From positions 1 to 32,483 of the forward strand of contig JAMFSE010000007.1 of the NCBI GenBank assembly GCA_026225115.1: a stretch of DNA of 32,483 nt, in the 5' to 3' direction. Source of the DNA: Rhodovastum atsumiense (GTDB taxonomy: Bacteria; Pseudomonadota; Alphaproteobacteria; Acetobacterales; Acetobacteraceae). Under the pieces are notes generated by a model. It ran no database searches, had not been told where the DNA came from, and worked only from the letters and a program-made list of their open reading frames with translations. Below are positions 16,434 to 23,719 of this stretch, piece after piece. Every line of letters begins with the position of its first letter. Position 1 is the first letter of the stretch. Position numbers and translations under genes: made by a program.

Positions 16434-17339
16434 TTAGACGCCGGCGGCAGCCGCAACCTCAGCTGCGAAGTCTGACGTCTCTTTCTCGATGCCCTCGCCC
16501 AGATGGAAACGCACGAAACGGGTGATCTCGGCGCCGGCCTTTTCAACCACCGCCTTCACCTTGCTCTCGCCGTCATGCACCCAGACCTGTTCCAGCAGCA
16601 CAACATCCTCGTAGAACTTCTTGATGCGGCCCTCGACCATCTTGGCAATAATCGCCTCCGGCTTGCCGGAAGCCCGCGCCTGCTCGGACAACACATCTTT
16701 CTCACGCTCCAGCGCCGCCGGATCGACCTCGGTAACGCTCAACGCGTCCGGGCGGGTCGCCGCCACATGCATGCCGATCTGCTTGCCAAGCGCCTCAATC
16801 GCCTCATCGGCTTTGCCGGACAAACCGACGATCACGCCGATTTTACCCAGACCAGGCTTCAGCGCGCCATGCACATAGCTTGCCACCACGCCGCCCGGCA
16901 CTTCAACCACGGCAACCCGGCGTACAGTCATGTTCTCGCCAATCGTCGCCACCAGATGCACCAGCTCATCGCCGACATTACGCTCAGAACCGGGATAGGG
17001 CGCCGCCTTCAACTTCTCGGCATCCTCACCGGTCGTCAAAGCAATCTTGGCAGCCGTTTCCACAAACGCCTGAAACGCCTCGTTGCGCGCCACAAAATCG
17101 GTCTCGGCATTAATCTCAACCATCGCCGCCTTGCCCGGCGCCAGCGCAATGCCGATCAACCCCTCAGACGCCACACGCCCAGACTTCTTAGCCGCAGCCG
17201 ACAGGCCCTTCTTGCGCAGCCAATCAATCGCGCCCTGCATGTCGCCATCGCTCTCAACCAGCGCCTTCTTGCAATCCATCATGCCAGCGCCCGTCGTCTC
17301 GCGCAGGTCTTTCACCAAAGCCGCAGTAATTTCAGCCAT
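16434..17339 (-). CDS. tsf: Translation elongation factor Ts
   Basis: EF-Ts is the nucleotide exchange factor that returns EF-Tu to its GTP form. The 301-residue protein starts with a UBA-like domain containing [19 protein letters not shown], the EF-Ts signature 1, followed by AIDWLRKKG. The core has [18 protein letters not shown], the second signature, at about 71-88. Two homologous subdomains follow. The ATG has a GGAG sequence eight bases upstream. It is separated from rpsB by 176 bases containing repeat copy C, which could change its expression relative to S2. Confidence 0.97.
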   Translation of the reverse strand: MAEITAALVKDLRETTGAGMMDCKKALVESDGDMQGAIDWLRKKGLSAAAKKSGRVASEGLIGIALAPGKAAMVEINAETDFVARNEAFQAFVETAAKIALTTGEDAEKLKAAPYPGSERNVGDELVHLVATIGENMTVRRVAVVEVPGGVVASYVHGALKPGLGKIGVIVGLSGKADEAIEALGKQIGMHVAATRPDALSVTEVDPAALEREKDVLSEQARASGKPEAIIAKMVEGRIKKFYEDVVLLEQVWVHDGESKVKAVVEKAGAEITRFVRFHLGEGIEKETSDFAAEVAAAAGV

Positions 17340-17375
17340 TTATAAGCTCCGAAAGAAATCAGATTTGTAGTCGAA

Positions 17376-17515
17376 GAGAAGCAGTTCTTTTTGTGAACAA
17401 AAAGAACCAAAAAAACTTCTGTATACTGGGGCATGGGCGTTGGCACCGCCACAGCCCATACCTCAGATTCAAAAAAGTTTTTTGCTTCTTTTTTTCAAAA
17501 AAGAAGTGGTTGCTT
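17376..17515 (-). repeat. Dispersed palindromic intergenic element, copy C (rpsB-tsf spacer)
   Basis: The element is a near-palindrome of about 140 bases. The left arm contains a perfect ten-pair hairpin, GTTCTTTTTG with CAAAAAGAAC around TGAA (17384-17407). The right arm contains CTTCTTTTTT pairing with AAAAAAGAAG. The two arms are also inverted copies of one another, and a GC-rich hairpin stands at the centre. The copy begins directly at the rpsB stop codon and ends about 35 bases before the tsf start. Copies at the left window edge and at 2.4 kb share this order of parts and the same orientation relative to the preceding gene. Confidence 0.8.
17426..17466 (-). terminator. Central hairpin of copy C, possible rho-independent terminator or attenuator between rpsB and tsf
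   Basis: On the plus strand CTGGGG, C, ATGGGC, a GT/CA internal loop, TGGC, loop ACC, GCCA, GCCCAT, A, CCTCAG fold into a long stem with only one wobble and one mismatch besides the loop. In minus-strand sense the stem is followed within ten bases by a run of seven T. That is the layout of an intrinsic terminator, so part of the rpsB transcripts may end before tsf. Confidence 0.5.
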
Positions 17516-18289
17516 TTACGCGGTTGCTTCCGCCACCGGCTCCGGCAGGGCTTCCAGGATCGGCTCAGCTGCAGCGCCCAGGTCGGCGCCGGAGGAGCCG
17601 AGTTCGGCGCTGATGCCGTCCAGGACCGCGCCGGAGATCAGGTCGCAGTACAGGGTAATGGCACGGATTGCGTCGTCATTGCCGGGCACCGGGTAAGTAA
17701 CGCCGACCGGGTCCGAGTTGGAATCGAGCACGGCGATGACGGGAATGCCGAGTTTATTGGCTTCTTCGACCGCCAGCTTTTCCTTATTGGTGTCGATGAT
17801 GAACAGGATATCCGGCAGGCCGCCCATATCCTTGATGCCGCCGAGCGCGCGTTCCAGCTTTTCCTTATCGCGCGTCAGGTTCAGGATTTCCTTTTTGGTC
17901 AGGCCCTGGGCGCCACCGGCGAGGAGTTCGTCCATCTGGCGCAGGCGCTTGATGCTGCCGGTGATGGTTTTCCAATTGGTCAGCATGCCGCCGAGCCAGC
18001 GGTGGTTGACGTAATACTGGCCGCAGCGCTGGGCGGATTCAGCAACGTAGTCGGCGGCGGCGCGCTTGGTGCCGACGAAGAGCACGCGGCCGCCGGCGGC
18101 GGTTACGTCGCGCACGGCCTTCAGCGCCTTTTCAAGCGCCGGGACGGTTTGCTGCAGGTCGATGATATGGACCTGGTTGCGCACGCCGAAGAGGAACGGC
18201 GCCATGCGCGGGTTCCAGCGGCGGGTGTGGTGACCAAAGTGAACGCCGGCCTCGAGCAGGCCGCGGAGAGAAACGTCAGGTAATGCCAT
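17516..18289 (-). CDS. rpsB: 30S ribosomal protein S2
   Basis: S2 binds the head-body junction of the small subunit and is needed for S1 docking. The 257-residue protein has the two family signatures: an N-terminal segment ending in [20 protein letters not shown] with IHIIDL-like VHIIDLQQT, and [20 protein letters not shown] with [14 protein letters not shown]. The C-terminal 30 residues are an alanine- and glutamate-rich tail. The ATG follows AGGAAAG at about ten bases. It heads the long operon, and its leader of roughly 175 bases is highly structured. Its stop codon is flush with repeat copy C. Confidence 0.97.
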   Translation of the reverse strand: MALPDVSLRGLLEAGVHFGHHTRRWNPRMAPFLFGVRNQVHIIDLQQTVPALEKALKAVRDVTAAGGRVLFVGTKRAAADYVAESAQRCGQYYVNHRWLGGMLTNWKTITGSIKRLRQMDELLAGGAQGLTKKEILNLTRDKEKLERALGGIKDMGGLPDILFIIDTNKEKLAVEEANKLGIPVIAVLDSNSDPVGVTYPVPGNDDAIRAITLYCDLISGAVLDGISAELGSSGADLGAAAEPILEALPEPVAEATA

Positions 18290-18310
18290 AATGCAAAAAC
18301 TTTCCTAATA

Positions 18311-18370
18311 GTCCGGTTAAACCTCCGCGGGACCTGGCCTTGCGGCACCGGACCTGAAGCGAACCTCAGG
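18311..18370 (-). promoter_or_regulatory. Structured rpsB leader: closed stem and TTCG-loop hairpin
   Basis: Within the rpsB leader GTCCGGT (18311-18317) pairs perfectly with ACCGGAC (18347-18353), enclosing a segment with GCCGCAAGGC. Next to it, in minus-strand sense, CCTGAGG, loop TTCG, CTTCAGG forms a seven-pair hairpin (18353-18370). S2 is known to repress its own synthesis through its leader in E. coli, so an autoregulatory RNA is plausible; I cannot show similarity to that element. Confidence 0.45.
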
Positions 18371-18394
18371 AAAGGCGCCCCGCGTGTGAATTTG

Positions 18395-18448
18395 CCCGTA
18401 CGACGGGCGCGACCCGTACGACGGGCGCGACCCGTGCGACGGGCGCGG
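18395..18448. repeat. Three tandem 18-base units, each a small hairpin
   Basis: CCCGTACGACGGGCGCGA occurs twice exactly and a third time with two changes (T-G instead of T-A, and GG at the end). In each unit CCCGT pairs with ACGGG around a three-base loop, and all changes fall outside the stem. The array lies inside the inferred rpsB leader, just downstream of the likely promoter. Confidence 0.8.
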
Positions 18449-18472
18449 CCGGCGCGAACGCCGACGGGGCGG

Positions 18473-18501
18473 GATATGGCAAGACTGGGCGCAAAAAGCA
18501 A
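18473..18501 (-). promoter_or_regulatory. rpsB: Probable rpsB operon promoter
   Basis: In minus-strand sense a TTGCTT -35 box is followed after 17 bases by CATATC as a -10 box. This gives a leader of about 175 bases that contains the tandem hairpins. The boxes match the loose TTG...CATAT style of alphaproteobacterial housekeeping promoters, but neither is perfect. Confidence 0.4.
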
Positions 18502-18544
18502 GGCAGGCTAATAGGTGGCTGGTCCCACATCGAAGGAGAGCCCG

Positions 18545-19018
18545 ATGGATCATCCTCCCATTGCCTTCACGGCCGCGGAAGCCCCCAAACGCGCCAAAGT
18601 CTCGAATTACCCTGAACCCTTCGCCTCGATGATGATCGGCCGGGTTAAGCAGCCGCTCGGGGATGCGTTCGGTCTAACGGCATTCGGGGTTAACCGAACG
18701 ACGCTGGTTCCAGGCGCGGTTTCGTCACTGCATCATTCTCATAGCCGGCAGGATGAGATGATTTATGTGCTGGAAGGCCATCCGACGCTGGTTTCAGGCG
18801 AGACTGAAATGCTGCTCCATCCGGGCATGTGCGCCGGATTCGTGCACGGCGGCCCCCCACATCACTTAAAAAACAACAGTTTGCAGGACGTTGTTATCCT
18901 GGAGATTGGCGATCGCGGTGCCGGCGATGAGATCGTCTATCCACTTGATGACCTGCAGGTGGCAACCGGCAGCAAGGGCGAGCGCTATTTCGCCCATAAA
19001 AACGGTGAGCCTTTTTAA
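18545..19018 (+). CDS. Cupin-domain protein
   Basis: A 157-residue single-cupin protein of unknown substrate. The first cupin motif is H64-S-H66 with E71, in SSLHHSHSRQDEMIYVLEG, and the second has HPGMCAGF followed by GGPPHH, so the metal ligands of the barrel appear complete. Proteins of this form are often described as metal-binding epimerase-, isomerase- or dioxygenase-like, but nothing here decides between these. I chose the ATG preceded by AAGGAG at eight bases; ten codons upstream in frame lack a site. It is transcribed away from rpsB and ends in a four-base overlap with the converging HAD gene. Confidence 0.83.
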   Translation: MDHPPIAFTAAEAPKRAKVSNYPEPFASMMIGRVKQPLGDAFGLTAFGVNRTTLVPGAVSSLHHSHSRQDEMIYVLEGHPTLVSGETEMLLHPGMCAGFVHGGPPHHLKNNSLQDVVILEIGDRGAGDEIVYPLDDLQVATGSKGERYFAHKNGEPF

Positions 19019-19626
19019 AGCAGGCCGTAAGCCATTAACGCCCGCTCCAGTGAAGCCGCGCCTATAAAAACATACCCCTGCAGGCCGGCCGCAAGCGCAC
19101 CTTCCACGTTGGTATTGGAATCGTCTATGAACAGGGTCTCCGACGGCGTGCCGCCAGCTGCCGCTACGCAGCGCAGATACACCTCAGGATCCGGCTTTGC
19201 GGCGCCGAACTGGGCTGAGACGTAGGATTTTTCGCCGCATAGAGCAAAAAGTTCCGGGAACAGAAAATTCAGATGCTCGCGGACTAGCGTATGGTTGTTG
19301 GTCAGCACCGCCACTTTCGCCCGCTGTTTCACCATTGCCATGATAGCCAGCGTCTCCGGCATCGGCATCGTCGCCAGTTTTCGGTTATCCAGCCATTCCC
19401 GCAGCGTTATCGGATAGCCCAGGCGGTCGCCGAAGCCGGCGAGATAGGCTTCGGCGTCGAGTTTTCCGGCATCCGCGTCGCCCTCGAATCCGGAGCCCCA
19501 GATCGCCGCGTAGATTTCATCCGCCGGTTTGCCGGAGCGCCTCGCCAGATCGTCCAGACGCTTTGCCCGGTCGTAGCGGCAAAGCACGTCATGCATGTCG
19601 AACAGTGCCAGCGAGATCTTCGGCAT
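19015..19626 (-). CDS. HAD-superfamily hydrolase, subfamily IA
   Basis: A 203-residue haloacid-dehalogenase-like hydrolase with an alpha-helical cap between motifs I and II. Motif I is LALFDMHDVL, giving the nucleophile Asp10. Motif II is VLTNNHT (Thr109), motif III is AAKPDPEVY with Lys144, and motif IV is LFIDDSNTNVEGA with Asp168 and Asp169. The second acid of the usual DxDx(T/V) is His12 here, a variation that in this superfamily often goes with small phosphatases or hydrolases of the FDLGGVL type. The substrate is unknown. It lies 61 bases downstream of tolB on the same strand, where pal is found in many genomes. Confidence 0.87.
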   Translation of the reverse strand: MPKISLALFDMHDVLCRYDRAKRLDDLARRSGKPADEIYAAIWGSGFEGDADAGKLDAEAYLAGFGDRLGYPITLREWLDNRKLATMPMPETLAIMAMVKQRAKVAVLTNNHTLVREHLNFLFPELFALCGEKSYVSAQFGAAKPDPEVYLRCVAAAGGTPSETLFIDDSNTNVEGALAAGLQGYVFIGAASLERALMAYGLL

Positions 19627-19687
19627 AGCCCGAGTTTGTCGCTAACGGGCGGGTGGCGCAAACAAAAAACGCCGCACTAACCTGGCC

Positions 19688-21094
19688 TTACGTCAGCAGC
19701 GGCGACCAGCTGGGGTCGGAGGCGTCGGAGGGGGTGTCGACCGTGCGCTCGTTGAAGCCGTCAATACCGATCGTTACCAAGTGTGAATCATGGCCATTCG
19801 CCGATGGGGTCTGCCGATAGAACATGATCACCCGGCCATTCGGGCAGAAGGTGGTGCCGCCGACCAGAAAGCCCTGGCTCAGGCTACGCTCGCCGGAACC
19901 GTCAGGCGCCATCACGCCGATATTGAAATTGCCGCTGCCCCAGTTGGTGTAAGCGATCTGGTCGCCCTTCGGTGACCAGACGGGTTCGCCATACTGGCCA
20001 TCGCCAAAACTGATGCGCTTAACGCCGGAGCCATCCGCGCCCATCACAAAAAGCTGCTGGTTGCCGTCGCGATTGGAATTAAAGACGATCTGCGAGCCGT
20101 CCGGGCTATAACAGGGCGTGACATTGAGCGAGCTGTAATCGGTCAATTGCGTGATGCCGCCGCCATTGGCGCTCATTTTCACGATCGCAGAGCCGCTATT
20201 GCTGAAGACCGACATCAGCAGCGTATTTCCATCCGGGGAAAAGCGCGGTCCGATGGTCTGTTCACCAAAACTGCCGACCAGACGCTCCGAGCCACTCTGG
20301 AGATCAAACAGATAGACCCGCACGGCGTTGTTCTGCAAACTTACAAAAGCCAGTTCAGTCGGGCGCCCCGGGTTGAAAACCGGGCTTAGCGCTAATGAGC
20401 CGCCATCGGTCAGAAAGCGGTTATTTTCGCCATCATAATCCATCACCGCGAGCCGCTTGATCGGGCTCGTTACCGATCCGGCATCGGAGATATAAGCGAC
20501 GCGGGAATCAAAATATCCAGCCTCGCCGATCAGCTGCTGATAAACCACATCGCCGATAATATGGGCGATGCGGCGCCAGTTGGTGGTGGTGGTGGTGTAG
20601 GCAGTGCCTTGCACCTGTTTCTGCTGCGTGACACTCCAAAGCCGGAATTCCACCCGCAGCTGGCCGCCGCCCTGGTCGGCGACATCGCCGGTGACCAGGG
20701 CCTGGGCGCCGAGGATGCTCCAATTCGCCCAGACCGGCACCCCGTTGGCCATCGAGTTCGGCACGAAGCTGGAGGGATCGATCGCCCGGAACAGCCCGCA
20801 ATGTCCAAGGTCGTCATTGATAACCTGGGTGATCTGGCTACCAACGCTGGAGGGGTTGTTCGTCGGGTCTGTGAAGACCGAGATGGCGATGGGTATCGGC
20901 GCATTCTGGCCGCCGGAGACGACAATGGGCGCATCACTGCCGCCCGCCGCAGGCGCTGGCGCGGCACCACCCAACGCCGATTGTGCACGAGCTATACCCG
21001 GCAGCAGCAGCCCAGCCGCACCTGCACCCAGTACTCCCCGTCGCGAGAGTATCGGATGACGCGAAATAAGGGCCGAGCGGTTTAAAAATTTCAT
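19688..21094 (-). CDS. tolB: Tol-Pal system translocation protein TolB
   Basis: TolB is a periplasmic protein that binds Pal and links the inner-membrane TolQRA motor to the outer membrane during constriction. The 468 residues contain a signal with a twin-arginine-like SRRGVLGAGAAG at 17-28 and an A-x-A site near residue 37. The N-terminal alpha/beta domain follows, then a C-terminal six-bladed propeller with repeats such as SPDGSQIVFNSNRDGNQQLF and SPKGDQIAYTNWGSG. It is slightly longer than the E. coli protein because of the longer N-terminus. The ATG has GGAGG eight bases upstream and follows tolA by 16 bases. No pal gene follows. Confidence 0.95.
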   Translation of the reverse strand: MKFLNRSALISRHPILSRRGVLGAGAAGLLLPGIARAQSALGGAAPAPAAGGSDAPIVVSGGQNAPIPIAISVFTDPTNNPSSVGSQITQVINDDLGHCGLFRAIDPSSFVPNSMANGVPVWANWSILGAQALVTGDVADQGGGQLRVEFRLWSVTQQKQVQGTAYTTTTTNWRRIAHIIGDVVYQQLIGEAGYFDSRVAYISDAGSVTSPIKRLAVMDYDGENNRFLTDGGSLALSPVFNPGRPTELAFVSLQNNAVRVYLFDLQSGSERLVGSFGEQTIGPRFSPDGNTLLMSVFSNSGSAIVKMSANGGGITQLTDYSSLNVTPCYSPDGSQIVFNSNRDGNQQLFVMGADGSGVKRISFGDGQYGEPVWSPKGDQIAYTNWGSGNFNIGVMAPDGSGERSLSQGFLVGGTTFCPNGRVIMFYRQTPSANGHDSHLVTIGIDGFNERTVDTPSDASDPSWSPLLT

Positions 21095-21110
21095 AAGTAA
21101 AACCTCCGCG

Positions 21111-22073
21111 TCACGGGTTCGGGTTAAATTGGAAAATAAAAGTTTGGTTCTGCCCCATCATGCTGGCTGGCAGCGGCAATGTTGCGCATTGATAATTCAT
21201 CACCGCATTCACCGCCCGATTGGCATAGGCCGCATAGACCGGGTCGCTCATCTGCCCCATGCTCTGCGGCGCTACCTCGGCTGCGCGAACGGTTCCAGTG
21301 GCGTCGGTCGTAACCTTCAGCAGTACGGAAAACGTTGATAACCCCGGCGCTCCGGCATCGATGGTGAAGCACTGCTTTACATGGGCGGCAATGCCATCCC
21401 GGTTGGCACCGGAAAGCCTGGAATTAGATGTGCTCTTATTGCTACCGCCACCATTCGGCGCGCCGCCCTGATCCGGATTGTAGTGCGCCGTCGGCGCCTT
21501 GTCCTGCTTCTGCAGCGCCTGCAGTTTCAACAGCGTATTCAGCACGCTCTGGCTGAGCGGTGCCGGATTCTTCGTCACATTCTGCTGATGCGTCGGGCTT
21601 TGCGCCGGTGCCGGCGGCTGCGGAATCGGCGGCAGCGGCAGCTTCGGCTGCACCACGGTTGAAGTCGTTTTTTGCGGCGGCTGCGGCGGAGGTGGGGGCG
21701 GCGTCGGTGCCACGCTCGGCGTTTCCACCGGCGGCGGCGGCGGCGGCGCTGGCGCCGGCGGCTGCGGGATTGCCTTTTGCTCCGGCGCCGGCGGCGGTGG
21801 CGGCGGCGGCGGCGGCGGCGCCACGATCGGCTTCGGCGTCGGCTGTTTCTCCGCCAGATTGGCAGCGTTCACGGTCGGCGTGTTGGCGGGTGCTGCCACC
21901 TTGCCGGGCGCATTCGCCTGCTGCGGCGCCGACGGCCCCACCAGGTCGACGCTCACGGCATCATCCGTCGCCTGATCGAGCTTGGGCACCGGCAGCACGA
22001 TGATCGCGGCGGCAATAAGTGCTGCATGGATAAGGAAGGAAAAAATTGCGCCGCGGCGCATCCCTCGGTTCAT
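21111..22073 (-). CDS. tolA: TolA-like envelope-spanning protein with proline-rich linker
   Basis: A 320-residue protein in the tolA position. One membrane helix spans about residues 9-27, anchoring it in the inner membrane next to TolQR. Domain II is not the alanine- and lysine-rich coiled coil of E. coli TolA. Residues 78-165 are instead proline-rich, with a run of ten prolines at 86-95, as in TonB. The C-terminal 95 residues form the TolA/TonB-like domain, with HVKQCFTIDAG and NYQCATLPL giving two cysteines that could pair. It may thus reach TolB by an extended polyproline rod. Gene order makes TolA the best call; a TonB-type protein is the alternative. Confidence 0.85.
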   Translation of the reverse strand: MNRGMRRGAIFSFLIHAALIAAAIIVLPVPKLDQATDDAVSVDLVGPSAPQQANAPGKVAAPANTPTVNAANLAEKQPTPKPIVAPPPPPPPPPPAPEQKAIPQPPAPAPPPPPPVETPSVAPTPPPPPPQPPQKTTSTVVQPKLPLPPIPQPPAPAQSPTHQQNVTKNPAPLSQSVLNTLLKLQALQKQDKAPTAHYNPDQGGAPNGGGSNKSTSNSRLSGANRDGIAAHVKQCFTIDAGAPGLSTFSVLLKVTTDATGTVRAAEVAPQSMGQMSDPVYAAYANRAVNAVMNYQCATLPLPASMMGQNQTFIFQFNPNP

Positions 22074-22095
22074 GGGCAGGGCTTCACCGTTGCGT

Positions 22096-22536
22096 CTATT
22101 GCCCCGGCGCCGAATCCGGCTGCTTCGCCAGCAGCGCCACCTTGGTGAACCCGCCTTGGGTGATCGTCGCCATCACCTGCAGCATGTCGCCATAGGTAAC
22201 GGAGCTATCCCCACGCACGAAGATTCTGCGGTCCTGATTATTCTGCGAAATCTGCTGCAAGGTTGAAACCAGATTGACCAGCTGCACCTGGCTGTTCTGC
22301 AGGAAAATCTGATTCTGCGCGTTGACGGTAATGGTGATCGGCGTCGAATCCGAATTCACCGGCTTGGCATTGGCCTGCGGCAAATTCACATCGACGCCGG
22401 AGGTGATCAGCGGCGCCGTCACCATGAACACAATGAGAAGCACCAGCATCACGTCCACCAGCGGGGTGACGTTGATTTCCGCCATCGGCTTGTAGCGGCG
22501 CCGGCTGCTGCCCGGGCCGATCATGCCGCCGGCCAT
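22096..22536 (-). CDS. tolR: Tol-Pal system protein TolR
   Basis: TolR forms the proton-driven stator core with TolQ. The 146-residue protein has the ExbD/TolR layout: a basic N-terminus with SRRRYKPMAEINVTPLVD, one membrane helix at about 24-44 carrying the essential aspartate D28 in VDVMLVLLIVF, and a periplasmic domain with GVDVNLPQA. It starts directly after the tolQ stop codon and precedes tolA by 22 bases. The N-terminus is about five residues longer than in E. coli and could also begin at the internal methionine MIGPGSS. Confidence 0.96.
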   Translation of the reverse strand: MAGGMIGPGSSRRRYKPMAEINVTPLVDVMLVLLIVFMVTAPLITSGVDVNLPQANAKPVNSDSTPITITVNAQNQIFLQNSQVQLVNLVSTLQQISQNNQDRRIFVRGDSSVTYGDMLQVMATITQGGFTKVALLAKQPDSAPGQ

Positions 22537-23253
22537 TTAAGTCTTCTCCTCGGTCTGGCGGGAGAGGATGGCGCTGAATTCGCTGCCGAACCCTTCCAGC
22601 CTGGCGGCATAGCGGCCGAGGTCATTGCTGATCTTGTTATAGGCCAGCACCGCCGGAATCGCGGCCACCAGGCCGATGGCGGTGGCAAACAGCGCCTCGG
22701 CAATGCCGGGCGCGACCACCGCAAGATCGGTGTTATGCATGGCGGCGATCGCCGAGAAGGAATGCATGATACCCCACACCGTGCCGAACAACCCGACGAA
22801 CGGCGCCGTCGAGCCAACGGAAGCAAGAAAAATCATCCAGCGTTCCAGCCGTTCCATCTCGCGCATGATGGTGACGTTCATGGCGCGGTCGATACGCTCG
22901 CGCACCGCGGTATGGCCGATATCGACGCCGGAAATCCGCACTGTGCGCTTCCACTCGCTCATCGCAGCACCGAAGACGGCGGCGATCGGGTTGGTGGGGT
23001 CGGCACCCTCGCGCTCGTACAGCTCTTCCAGGCTGCCGCCGGACCAGAACTCATCCTCGAAGCTGTTGGCCTCGCGGTTGATCCGGCGCACCGAGATCGA
23101 TTTTTCGATGATGATCGCCCAGACCCAGATGCTGGCCAGCAGCAGGATCAGCATCACCAGTTTCACCACGATATCGGCTTCGAGGAACAATCCCCAGAGC
23201 GACAGGTTCGACGAAGGCGCCCCCAGTGCCGCTGTATTTACCGCCTGATCCAA
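22537..23253 (-). CDS. tolQ: Tol-Pal system protein TolQ
   Basis: TolQ is the multi-pass inner-membrane subunit of the Tol motor (MotA/TolQ/ExbB family). The 238-residue protein has three membrane helices, at about 25-50, 140-165 and 180-205, with a cytoplasmic loop between the first and second. The conserved GSTAPFVGLFGTVWGIMHSF lies in helix 2, and EALFATAIGLVAAIPAV in helix 3 carries the polar residues that face TolR. The start is TTG with AAGGGA seven bases upstream; there is no in-frame ATG nearby. It follows ybgC by 52 bases. Confidence 0.96.
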   Translation of the reverse strand: MDQAVNTAALGAPSSNLSLWGLFLEADIVVKLVMLILLLASIWVWAIIIEKSISVRRINREANSFEDEFWSGGSLEELYEREGADPTNPIAAVFGAAMSEWKRTVRISGVDIGHTAVRERIDRAMNVTIMREMERLERWMIFLASVGSTAPFVGLFGTVWGIMHSFSAIAAMHNTDLAVVAPGIAEALFATAIGLVAAIPAVLAYNKISNDLGRYAARLEGFGSEFSAILSRQTEEKT

Positions 23254-23305
23254 ATCACATCCCTTTCCAAACTAACCACCCACGACTCGGCCCAACGACT
23301 TCGTC

Positions 23306-23719
23306 CTAGCGCTCGACCTCGAACTGCAGCCGGGCCCGCCAGGTCTCCGGCATCCGGACCGCCTTGCCGTCGGCCAGCCGGGCGCAGCCCAGCCCGACCT
23401 CCAGCACGACGAGCGAGTCGTTGTCGCGCCAGAAATCCTGTTGCAGCGTCGCACTTGCCCCGCCGACTTCTATCACCCGCGTCTCGATTCTTATTTCGTC
23501 ATCCAGCCGCGCGGGGCGCTGATAGTCTATCTTCATGCGCCGCACCACAAACATAACGCCGAACTGGCTTACCATTTGTACATGCGGCACGCCCATCGCA
23601 CGCAGGGCCTCGGCCCGCGCGCGCTCGGCAAAATTGAGGTAATTGGCGTGATACACGATGCCGCCGGCATCGGTGTCCTGGTAATAGACGCGGAGCGAAA
23701 ATTCGAAGGGGATGCTCAT
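23306..23719 (-). CDS. ybgC: Tol-Pal system-associated acyl-CoA thioesterase YbgC
   Basis: YbgC is a small cytoplasmic hot-dog thioesterase that accompanies tol genes in many proteobacteria. The protein has 137 residues. The catalytic segment [20 protein letters not shown] with the aspartate and tyrosine-histidine pair lies at about 10-29, followed by the helix [14 protein letters not shown]. Its start overlaps the ruvB stop codon in an ATGA. Its physiological substrate is unsettled; acyl-CoA thioesters are accepted by homologues. Confidence 0.94.
   Translation of the reverse strand: MSIPFEFSLRVYYQDTDAGGIVYHANYLNFAERARAEALRAMGVPHVQMVSQFGVMFVVRRMKIDYQRPARLDDEIRIETRVIEVGGASATLQQDFWRDNDSLVVLEVGLGCARLADGKAVRMPETWRARLQFEVER

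Noticed and set aside
16503-17345. Plus-strand open frame of 280 codons opposite tsf
   Set aside because: Histidine- and arginine-rich mirror frame of a clear EF-Ts gene, with no recognisable domain.
17393-18283. Plus-strand open frame of 296 codons opposite rpsB and copy C
   Set aside because: It is antisense to rpsB, which is certain, and begins inside the repeat. GC-rich codon bias creates such mirror frames.
18395-18448. Tandem 18-base repeats as a CRISPR-like array
   Set aside because: The units are directly adjacent without spacers, and there are no cas genes in the window.
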